DNA of 8,990 nt. Source: Acidimicrobiales bacterium (GTDB lineage: Bacteria > Actinomycetota > Acidimicrobiia > Acidimicrobiales > Poriferisodalaceae). How positions within the stretch are numbered: the stretch's first letter is position 1; every line of letters starts with the position of its first letter. Below are positions 1 to 5,416 of this stretch, one piece after another. The DNA is taken from the NCBI GenBank assembly GCA_030749275.1, contig JASMKJ010000041.1, positions 1-8,990 on the forward strand, written 5' to 3'. The notes beneath the pieces were generated by a model. It was not told the DNA's origin, ran no database searches, and saw only the letters and a program-made list of their open reading frames with translations. Made by a program: the position numbers and the translations under genes.

Positions 1-1
1 G

Positions 2-670
2 CTCGCGGCGGCCGCCGGAAGTGTAATTGTTAAAGAGCCCGCGTCGTCGATCACCACAAAAAGGAAGGGATACGAGATCGCTGGAAGTTGGGGTTCGGTG
101 GTAGCCGAACGCGTGCTCGCCACCACGGGAGCTTTCGGTTCAGAGTTACTTAACTGCTCTCTCGATCTCCGCCGAATGCCTCGAACCACAGTGACAGCGG
201 AGATGCCCTATGACGATGACCTTCCCAGTCTCATTTGTGTCGATCCTCCTGATGAACGACTTGACGAGATTTATTGGGTGCCCCCCGTTCGCTACCCAGA
301 CGGCAGAGTCGCTCTCAAAATCGGCGGGTCCCTCAGAAACAGTGATCCAGTGCCTCAAGCGGCTCTCACCGAGTGGTTCCACGGAGACGGTGATCCAACG
401 GAAGTAGAAGCTCTAAAGAATTCGCTTATCGGCCTGTTGCCTAATGCCAAGATTCGAAGTTGGGCCCAAAAACCCTGTGTAGTCACCAATACAGCGACCG
501 AACACCCATACATCGGCTGGGTGGAAGAAGGCATCGCAGTGGCGTTAGGCGGAAGCGGATCCGCAGCGAAGAGCAGTGATGAGTTGGGACGTTTGGCATC
601 CACGCTGTTTCAGCCCGACGGGTGGAATGACTCGTTGCCGGTGAGCGCGTTCGAACCGATTCTCAGCTAG
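2..670 (+). CDS. FAD-dependent oxidoreductase, DAO / sarcosine oxidase-like (3' part, truncated by window edge)
   Basis: The frame is open from base 2 to the TAG at 668-670 (222 residues), so the gene begins upstream of the window; the internal GTG at 98 is not a credible start. The visible part matches the second half of DAO-superfamily flavoenzymes. An AERVLATTGAFG segment corresponds to the conserved 'A..VV.A.GAW' FAD-domain strand, followed by a beta-rich substrate domain. Near the C-terminus a KPCVVTNTATEHPYIGW segment is followed by a VALGGSGSAAKSSDELGRL segment, like the C-terminal FAD-binding region of monomeric sarcosine oxidase and N-methyltryptophan oxidase. The cysteine in that segment (codon 476-478) aligns with the cysteine that binds FAD covalently in the sarcosine oxidase family. 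Expected chemistry is oxidation of an N-methyl or other secondary amine, yielding H2O2; the substrate is unknown. It converges on the yczE-like gene. Confidence 0.8.
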   Translation, partial: LAAAAGSVIVKEPASSITTKRKGYEIAGSWGSVVAERVLATTGAFGSELLNCSLDLRRMPRTTVTAEMPYDDDLPSLICVDPPDERLDEIYWVPPVRYPDGRVALKIGGSLRNSDPVPQAALTEWFHGDGDPTEVEALKNSLIGLLPNAKIRSWAQKPCVVTNTATEHPYIGWVEEGIAVALGGSGSAAKSSDELGRLASTLFQPDGWNDSLPVSAFEPILS

Positions 671-686
671 CCGGTCACGTACCGGC
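670..686. terminator. Possible bidirectional hairpin between convergent genes
   Basis: GCCGGT and ACCGGC form a perfect 6-bp inverted repeat around a 5-base CACGT loop, directly after the TAG of the flavin oxidase and 13 bases from the TAG of the convergent membrane protein gene. There is no clear T-tract on either side. It could be a weak terminator or transcript-end hairpin; this is inferred from position and symmetry only. Confidence 0.35.
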
Positions 687-699
687 CCACAACAGATGT

Positions 700-1341
700 C
701 TACCCTGTTTCGTTATTTGGTTGGGTGTCGAATCTACGTAAGAAGAATTGGACCGCTGGTCCGATAGACACGACAAACCACACAGTTCCCCAGCCAATCG
801 TGCCCCCCAAAACCAACCCGCAAGCCAACGCCGCACCCTCGATCAGTGTTCGAGCTTTCCAAATAGCGACTCCTCGCCGGTCGAGCGCGGTCATGAGCCC
901 ATCACGAGGACCCGGCCCCAATCGGGCGCCGATGTAGAACCCCGAGCCGAGGGCGACGACGATTGGTCCTAGAAATGTGCAAAGTGCACGGAGTATTGCG
1001 CTGCTTGGGTTACCACCGATTTCGATGGTCGCGTCAACAACTAGTCCGATAACCAAAACATTTGCCACCGTCCCAATACCCAATGGTTCCTTGAGAGCGA
1101 TTAGCGCGATGACCAACACGACTCCGACAAGGATCATTGCCGTACCGATCGTTAGCCAAGTTTGTTCCGCTAGGCCTTGGTGGAGGATGTCCCACGGGGG
1201 GACACCAAAATCCCCGATGATGACCAGTGCCAAACCAACGCCGAAAAAGACTAGGCCGACGGCTAAACGCACATAGCGCCACGGCAGCGAAGTTTGGTCA
1301 GTCACCGAGGGTAACGGTAGGGGGAACGTGGCAAATTTCAC
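700..1341 (-). CDS. YczE/YitT-like integral membrane protein
   Basis: A 213-aa, strongly hydrophobic protein with about five membrane segments, near residues 23-43, 61-83, 88-108, 115-138 and 165-200. Family-type motifs are visible: GDFGVPPWDILHQG (43-56), after the first helix, and GARLGPGPRDGLMTAL (138-153) followed by R-x-LIEG at the start of the last helix. These resemble the 'DFGVpPWDvLhqG' and 'G..LG.GPRDgLM' signatures of YczE-type proteins in Bacillus and actinobacteria. Transport or other activity is not established for this family, so no substrate is assigned. The start is a GTG at 1341-1339 overlapping the TGA of the upstream alkB-like gene by four bases (GTGA), which implies translational coupling. 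A GTG about 13 codons later is an alternative. It is the last gene of the SDR-alkB-yczE operon. Confidence 0.78.
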   Translation of the reverse strand: MKFATFPLPLPSVTDQTSLPWRYVRLAVGLVFFGVGLALVIIGDFGVPPWDILHQGLAEQTWLTIGTAMILVGVVLVIALIALKEPLGIGTVANVLVIGLVVDATIEIGGNPSSAILRALCTFLGPIVVALGSGFYIGARLGPGPRDGLMTALDRRGVAIWKARTLIEGAALACGLVLGGTIGWGTVWFVVSIGPAVQFFLRRFDTQPNNETG

Positions 1342-1976
1342 GCCGAAGATGTCACTTTCCTGAAAGTTAGGTTGACGCGCGGTTCAGTGACCTTCTTTGT
1401 ACGGGGAACTTGATGTTCCCAATAACGCTGCGTTGAACCGCTCATGATCAACACGTCTCCCGACTTGAGAGAGATGTCGATTGGCTGCGACGAACGATCC
1501 TTGCGTCGGATACGAAATTTTCTCGCCGCGCCCAAACTGACTGAAGCAATGACCGGATTGACCCCCAACACCTCCTCATCGTCGGCGTGCCAGTCAACTT
1601 TGTCGTTGCCGTCGCGGTACAAATTTGCCAAAACAGAGTTGAATTCTGTGTCAGCTAGTTCGCTGACTCGCTTTTTGACCTCATGCAAAGTTGACGTCCA
1701 AGGACTTGGGTCCATTGCAATACCCGACCAACTATACGAACGACCCGGGTCGCCGTACCAGGCGTTCAGTCGCGGGACATCGTGTGATTGTCCGAACATC
1801 GAAATCTTGTCTTGTCTCCAATCAAGTTCTCCAATCAACTTTTTACAGAGACGATCTCCCTCCACGCGACTCCACACGGCGGTGAGCAAAACAAGTTCGG
1901 CTCCTGATAGTTCAAACGTTTGTAGGGAGGCGTCTTCAAATAACGATTCCTGACAGCTGAAAGGTCGGGTAGTCAC
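1338..1976 (-). CDS. alkB: AlkB-type 2OG-Fe(II) dioxygenase (DNA alkylation repair, ALKBH2/3-like)
   Basis: A 212-aa Fe(II)/2-oxoglutarate dioxygenase of the AlkB superfamily. Enzymes of this type oxidatively demethylate 1-methyladenine and 3-methylcytosine in DNA. The PRLNAWYGD...YSWSG stretch (68-85) resembles the substrate-recognition lid of ALKBH2/3 (PR...YGD...Y.(Y/F)SG). Iron ligands are H130 and D132 in NLYRDGNDKVDWHADDE, and H188 in YWEHQVPRT. The 2-oxoglutarate-binding arginines are R200 and R206 in PRVNLTFR. SLGAARKFRIRRK (147-159) is the usual core strand. The start is a GTG at 1976-1974 that shares one base with the TAG of the SDR gene (TAGTG), and the stop overlaps the next gene by four bases, so all three genes are probably co-translated. 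All catalytic residues are present and the length is normal. Confidence 0.93.
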   Translation of the reverse strand: MTTRPFSCQESLFEDASLQTFELSGAELVLLTAVWSRVEGDRLCKKLIGELDWRQDKISMFGQSHDVPRLNAWYGDPGRSYSWSGIAMDPSPWTSTLHEVKKRVSELADTEFNSVLANLYRDGNDKVDWHADDEEVLGVNPVIASVSLGAARKFRIRRKDRSSQPIDISLKSGDVLIMSGSTQRYWEHQVPRTKKVTEPRVNLTFRKVTSSA

Positions 1977-2749
1977 TAGAAAATGCTGAATCCACCGTCA
2001 ATCTTTATGACGTCACCCGTATGCCACCTACTTGCGTCACTCATGAGGTAAACGGCGATGGCCCCAAAGTCGTCGGGTTGTCCCCACCGCCGCATCGGAA
2101 TTCGGGGCATGACGTTGTTGACAAATTTGTCCCACCCAAACAGGCCAGACGTCATCTCGGTCTCGATCCAACCCGGGATCACCGCGTTCGCGGTGATCTT
2201 GTAACGAGCCATCTCAACGGAGAGCCCCATCATCATCGCCAACATGGCACCTTTTGTTGCGGCGTACGCCTGCCCCTTGGCGGCCCCTTGGATAGCAGTG
2301 CCGCTTGAAGTCAAGACCAGAGACCCACCTTCGCCCTGGGAAACCATTTGTCGAGTAGCAGCACGAAGTGTGTAAAACACTCCATTGAGATTGACATCTA
2401 GAACTGAGAACCAATCTTCGTTGGAATGTTCGAAAAACGGCTTTTCGTTTTGCGTACCGATCCCAGCATTCGGAAAACAACCGTCAATCCGACCGTATCT
2501 TTCCACCACCGAAGACATGGATTCCTCAACCTGTTCCTCGTCAGCGACGTTGCATTGGATTGAAGATGCCGAAGGGTTTATCTCTTGAAGTTCTTTCTCC
2601 GCGGCGGCGTTCTTTTCTGCGTTAGTGCCCCAGACACTCACGTCGGCACCCGCAGCAGCCAAGGCGCGGGCGAAACCCAAACCAATGCCCCCGTTCCCTC
2701 CAGTGACAACAGCTACCTTGCCTGTCAGATCAAATGCCTCGTAGCTCAC
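1976..2749 (-). CDS. Short-chain dehydrogenase/reductase (classical SDR)
   Basis: A 257-aa NAD(P)-dependent oxidoreductase with every classical SDR motif, numbered from the GTG start at 2749: the cofactor loop TGGNGGIG (16-23), NAG (94-96), structural/catalytic N120, the serine of LTSSGT (S149), Y162 and K166 in the YAATK box, and a PGWIETEM segment after the active site. The C-terminal TGDVIKIDGGFSIF is typical. The frame is open further upstream, but the GTG at 2749-2747 is preferred because a GGGAGGAG Shine-Dalgarno lies six bases before it and homologous SDRs begin just ahead of 'L.GKVAVVTGG'. It probably oxidises an alcohol or reduces a ketone of an unidentified substrate. It leads an operon with the alkB-like and yczE-like genes and is divergent from the crotonase gene, which suggests a joint role in acyl or alcohol catabolism (inference). 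Confidence 0.92.
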   Translation of the reverse strand: MSYEAFDLTGKVAVVTGGNGGIGLGFARALAAAGADVSVWGTNAEKNAAAEKELQEINPSASSIQCNVADEEQVEESMSSVVERYGRIDGCFPNAGIGTQNEKPFFEHSNEDWFSVLDVNLNGVFYTLRAATRQMVSQGEGGSLVLTSSGTAIQGAAKGQAYAATKGAMLAMMMGLSVEMARYKITANAVIPGWIETEMTSGLFGWDKFVNNVMPRIPMRRWGQPDDFGAIAVYLMSDASRWHTGDVIKIDGGFSIF

Positions 2750-2835
2750 GATCCGCTCCTCCCAAACTTGGTCTGCCACGAATACTAGAAGCCGAAGGTT
2801 CAGCGAAGTCGGCAACTCTCTGGGAGACTCTCAGC
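2750..2835. promoter_or_regulatory. Divergent intergenic region between SDR and crotonase
   Basis: This 86-bp gap separates the GTG of the SDR operon from the ATG of the crotonase gene, so promoters for both directions must lie here or extend into the coding ends. A GGGAG at 2822-2826 can serve the crotonase start, with a 9-base spacer. I see no convincing -35/-10 pair and no clear operator palindrome. Confidence 0.4.
2756..2763 (-). promoter_or_regulatory. Strong ribosome binding site of the SDR gene
   Basis: On the minus strand GGGAGGAG sits six bases upstream of the GTG at 2749. It decides the start over the more upstream in-frame candidate, which would add 22 residues with no SDR homology. 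Confidence 0.75.
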
Positions 2836-3615
2836 ATGGAATTTGAGACTGTCAGAATTGATGGCGAAGGTGCCATTCGTCACCTCGTGCTAAATCGGCC
2901 AGAAGTTCATAATGCCGTGAACGCCCAGCTAGTAGCCGATGTGCACGAAGCCATTCGTTTGTTGGATGCGGACTCCTCGGTAAGAGTGGTCATCATCCGA
3001 GGAGAAGGTAAATCTCTATGCTCAGGAGCTGACCTGAAACAACCCCGGACGAGCACTCAAGACGCCATGTTGGGTTCAAAGCACGGGGCAACGATGTACG
3101 ACGCTCTCCTCCACATGAACCCAATCACCATCGCTCTGTGCCACGGATACATGATCGGCGGCGGAGCGGTCTTACCGGCGGCCTGCGATTTCAGAATTGG
3201 AAGCCCCACGGTGAACCTGACCCTGAATGAAATCAGTATTGGATTCAATTTGACGTGGCATTCCCTGCCAGCGCTCGTCAACCTGGTTGGCCCTCACCGA
3301 GCCAAGGAAATGCTGATACTCGGTCGCACCTACAACCTGAGCGAGCTAAACGAATTTGGGTACTTCACCGACACAGTCGATGATGATGAAGCTTTGCTCT
3401 TGGCCGGTGAACAGCTCGCGGCTGAGGTAGTGAAACAGCCACCGGTTCCTGTAACGGTGACGAAAGCCTCGATCAACGCGCAAGCGATGCCGTTAGGACG
3501 GGCGATCCAACACCTAGACCACCTGGCTGTCGGATATATGGGGAAGAGTGAAAACTCTCGGGTAGCTCGAAACACCTACTTCGATGACAAGCCTCGAAAT
3601 TGGGGCGACGACTAA
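2836..3615 (+). CDS. Enoyl-CoA hydratase/isomerase family protein (crotonase fold) lacking the first catalytic Glu
   Basis: A 259-aa crotonase-superfamily protein. The start at ATG 2836 is chosen because the sequence after it (MEFETVRIDGEGAIRHLVLNRPE) is the normal family N-terminus and a GGGAG precedes it. The frame is open upstream to 2734 but that part overlaps the divergent SDR gene. Oxyanion-hole elements are CSGADL (62-67) and GYMIGGGAV (104-112). Aligned with mitochondrial enoyl-CoA hydratase, the position of Glu144 is V112, while the Glu164 equivalent is kept as E132 in TLNEISIG, exactly 20 residues later. Retaining only the second Glu is the pattern of enoyl-CoA isomerases and other non-hydratase crotonases, so simple hydratase activity is doubtful. 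It ends 14 bases from the convergent selenoprotein gene. Confidence 0.88.
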   Translation: MEFETVRIDGEGAIRHLVLNRPEVHNAVNAQLVADVHEAIRLLDADSSVRVVIIRGEGKSLCSGADLKQPRTSTQDAMLGSKHGATMYDALLHMNPITIALCHGYMIGGGAVLPAACDFRIGSPTVNLTLNEISIGFNLTWHSLPALVNLVGPHRAKEMLILGRTYNLSELNEFGYFTDTVDDDEALLLAGEQLAAEVVKQPPVPVTVTKASINAQAMPLGRAIQHLDHLAVGYMGKSENSRVARNTYFDDKPRNWGDD

Positions 3616-3629
3616 CCCGTCCGGACCAA

Positions 3630-4751
3630 TCACTCAAGTCGCGCGGAAACGAATTCGTCCAATCCCATCGAAGTGGACATCTCGGACATTGACTCAAGTC
3701 GGTCGGACGGGTGACGAGTCCCCGTCCCGTCGGCAATTCTCGTCATCATCTCAAAGTTCGCGACGACTGCTGCTGCATCAAGCATTGTCGCCTGGTCTGT
3801 CACCTCAACCAGTGCGGAGCGTGCCGGAGCTAGCGAGCCGGGATCGTTGATCGAAGCATCCACCAATTCGGCTAACTCTGGAGCATGTTGGACGGCCCCA
3901 TTTTCCTCGGCCTCTCCTCTGATGAACGAAAGATCAACTTCCATATTGTTCGCGGAACTGCTCGCACGGAGCATCATCGAATGTGCAGCGGTTCAGTAGA
4001 AGCATTCCCGATGGGCAGATAGTCGTCCTGCAACGAACTCAATTTGACGTCGAGACAAGGTGCCCCTGCTCCAGTTCAGATCGACCATCTCGGCCGTTGG
4101 GATGTATTGAGCACTAGAAAGAGTGGCCAAAGTATCCATTGCAGCGGGAACGGAACTTAACGCACGGATGACCGGAGCAACGGCGGGTAACCCGTCGTAA
4201 AAGGGAGCAAGCTCAGGGGTTTTGTCCTCAAGGTGGACCACTGGAACCCAGTGATGTTTGGCTGGCCTAGAGGGTTGCCCCTGCCGTGACGGCTCACCTT
4301 CGATGGAAACTGGAAACGCAGGTCGGTCAATCCCCGCCAATTGAGCGAAACGCAGGACCGAGGCCACGCTGATTGTTACTTCGATAGCTTCGACCCATTG
4401 TTCGGGTGTGATCCCCGTAGCGTCGCGCATCTTCAGGTACCAGTCCTCGGTCAGCGTGCCAGCGTGGACGGCAAGACGGTAAACGGCATCTTGCAACTCA
4501 GAACTCAACAGAGCGCTACCTGGAAGATGTCCAGCAGCTGATGCACTCTCCCACGGCGGAACTGGGTTGCTGTCATCTAACGCCGCGCCGACGATCTCCG
4601 CAATCGCCAGTCGTTCAGCGCCGTTCCACCAGGTTCCCGGAGCGGCGAGCTTCTCCCAGACGTGAGCGTGAGCTGCAGTTAGATCAGCTCGGATTTCCAA
4701 ACCAGAAGACTCATGACATGCCTCGATGATCGAAGTTGGGGTTTGGGACAT
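3630..4751 (-). CDS. AhpD/carboxymuconolactone-decarboxylase-like selenoprotein, two-domain (UGA = Sec253)
   Basis: Read through the in-frame TGA at 3995-3993, this is a single 373-residue protein. The TGA lies in ECFY-U-TAAH, where AhpD-type proteins have the second cysteine of CxxC. Residues E238, C250, U253 and H257 keep the AhpD spacing E-x11-C-x2-C-x3-H (M. tuberculosis AhpD E118, C130, C133, H137). After the TGA the frame stays open for 120 codons and shows the family C-terminus, including ANFEMMTRIADGTG. The N-terminal half (about 25-145) contains AERLAIAEIV and a helical LQDAVYRLAVHAGTLTEDWY segment and looks like a degenerate AhpD-like repeat without a CxxC; this is by-eye inference. 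Expected role: thiol/selenol-dependent peroxide reduction or related redox chemistry in the cytoplasm. The ATG at 4751 has GGGAGG five bases upstream. A standard gene caller would split it into 3993-4751 and 3630-3977. The final stop is TGA at 3632-3630. Confidence 0.87.
3949..3981 (-). promoter_or_regulatory. Candidate bacterial SECIS hairpin for Sec253
   Basis: In the mRNA sense, TGCTC (3973-3969) pairs perfectly with GAGCA (3963-3959) around the 5-base loop CGTGC, which begins 24 nt after the TGA. A flanking TTCG (3981-3978) can pair with CGAA (3952-3949) across an internal loop. The position and a G within the first two loop bases meet the published general bacterial SECIS rules (loop about 16-37 nt after UGA). 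No folding energy was calculated; it differs in sequence from the hairpin in the neighbouring gene. Confidence 0.55.
3993..3995 (-). other. In-frame UGA selenocysteine codon (CxxU)
   Basis: The TGA on the minus strand occupies codon 253, preceded by Glu-Cys-Phe-Tyr and followed by Thr-Ala-Ala-His. It takes the place of the peroxidatic cysteine of the AhpD fold. Coding similarity on both sides, in the same frame, argues for recoding rather than termination. Confidence 0.85.
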
Positions 4752-4817
4752 GGGAGCCTCCCAGCAGATATGTACTTATTGGCACCGTAGCTGCTTGGAA
4801 CAGGGCACGATAGAGGT
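4752..4817. promoter_or_regulatory. Shared divergent promoter region of the two selenoprotein genes
   Basis: Only 66 bp separate the ATGs of the two divergent TGA-containing genes. On the left edge, GGGAG-C-CTCCC (4752-4762) is a perfect 11-base inverted repeat that holds the GGGAGG Shine-Dalgarno of the minus-strand gene. On the right edge, AGAGG (4812-4816) is only one base from the ATG at 4818, an unusual spacing; AGGG at 4802-4805 is an alternative. TTGGCA at 4779-4784 could be a plus-strand -35 box but no good -10 follows at 17 bases. Co-regulation is inferred from geometry. Confidence 0.45.
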
Positions 4818-5372
4818 ATGGCATGGATTCACATCGTTCCCGACGAGGAATGGATCGACGACGAGGCTCTGCAGGGTCTTTACGCTCGAGTTCTAGACAA
4901 GAAGTACGGTCGTATTGATTACGTCATGGCGGTTCATTCTCTGAACCCAAGAGGTTTAGCTGCTCATGATGCTGTCTATAGGTCGGCGATGGCGGGAACA
5001 CGCAGCCTTCGCAAGGTTGAGCGAGAGCTCATCGCGTTGGTCGTGAGCATGGAAAACGAATGTCATTATTGAATAACTCACCACGGGCGCGGTCTGCGTC
5101 GGTTACTCAAAGACGACTTGCTAGCAGAAGCGATCGAACAAGATTGGCGGTCGGCACCGTTGAGTCACAAACGAAAAATGATGCTTAGCTACGCCACAAA
5201 GCTCACGCTCACCCCAGCACAGATGACGCAGAACGATGTTCAAGAGTTGCGTGACGCTGGATTCAGCGACCGAGACGTTCTTGACATTGTTGAGGTCACT
5301 GCCTATTACGCCTATGCCAATCGCATCGCCGATGGTCTTGGCATCCCCACTGAATCTTGGATTGCCGACTGA
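4818..5372 (+). CDS. AhpD-like / peroxidase-related selenoprotein, compact form (UGA = Sec85)
   Basis: Reading through the TGA at 5070-5072 gives one 184-residue protein, the usual length of the carboxymuconolactone-decarboxylase 'peroxidase-related' family. The UGA lies in NECHY-U-ITHHGRGLRRL, where Cys homologues have NECHYC..HHG. E70, C82, U85 and H89 reproduce the AhpD relay E-x11-C-x2-C-x3-H. The part after the TGA continues with a helical KMMLSYATKLTLTP segment and ELRDAGFSDRDVLDIVEVTAYYAYANRIADGLG, the family's normal C-terminal half. The likely role is a selenol-dependent peroxidase or disulfide/thiol oxidoreductase in the cytoplasm; the reducing partner is unknown. The start MAWIHIVPDEEW is typical of the family, although the AGAGG motif is only one base from the ATG. 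It is divergent from the two-domain selenoprotein gene and convergent with the LLM oxidoreductase gene. The final stop is TGA. Confidence 0.9.
5070..5072 (+). other. In-frame UGA selenocysteine codon (CxxU)
   Basis: This TGA is codon 85 in Glu-Cys-His-Tyr-UGA-Ile-Thr-His-His. It replaces the second cysteine of the CxxC in a family where that residue is catalytic. The same frame continues for 99 more sense codons with family-typical sequence. Confidence 0.88.
5080..5103 (+). promoter_or_regulatory. Candidate SECIS hairpin with GGUCU loop
   Basis: GGCGC (5086-5090) pairs with GCGTC (5096-5100), including one G-U pair, around the loop GGTCT (5091-5095). ACC (5080-5082) can extend the stem with GGT (5101-5103), leaving a 3-base bulge on the 5' side. 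The loop begins 18 nt after the TGA. From memory, the E. coli fdhF SECIS has GGUCU in its apical loop also 18 nt after its UGA, with GGU recognised by SelB. Both spacing and loop therefore agree with a functional element. Confidence 0.75.
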
Positions 5373-5416
5373 TCATCCTGTGAACCCAGACCCGGCTTCG
5401 TCGATCACGTCTTCGC

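Noticed and set aside
1444..1953. 169-aa plus-strand open frame
   Set aside because: It lies antisense within the alkB-like gene, whose catalytic motifs are all present; the translation has no family-like pattern.
3616..3629. Palindromic GTCCGGAC in the gap between crotonase and the two-domain selenoprotein as a terminator
   Set aside because: Only four bases per arm with no loop and no T-tract; too weak to call.
3630..3977. Separate 115-aa minus-strand gene
   Set aside because: It is in the same frame as the 252-codon open frame that ends at the TGA 3995-3993 and contains only the C-terminal half of the AhpD domain, so it is the post-UGA part of one selenoprotein.
3993..5072. Pseudogenes caused by nonsense mutations or sequencing errors
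   Set aside because: Two independent TGAs at the identical catalytic position, intact frames on both sides, and hairpins downstream make decay or error less likely than recoding. Raw reads would settle it.
5118..5372. Separate 84-aa plus-strand gene starting at a TTG
   Set aside because: It lacks a ribosome site and the family N-terminus, and is in frame with the codons preceding the TGA at 5070-5072.
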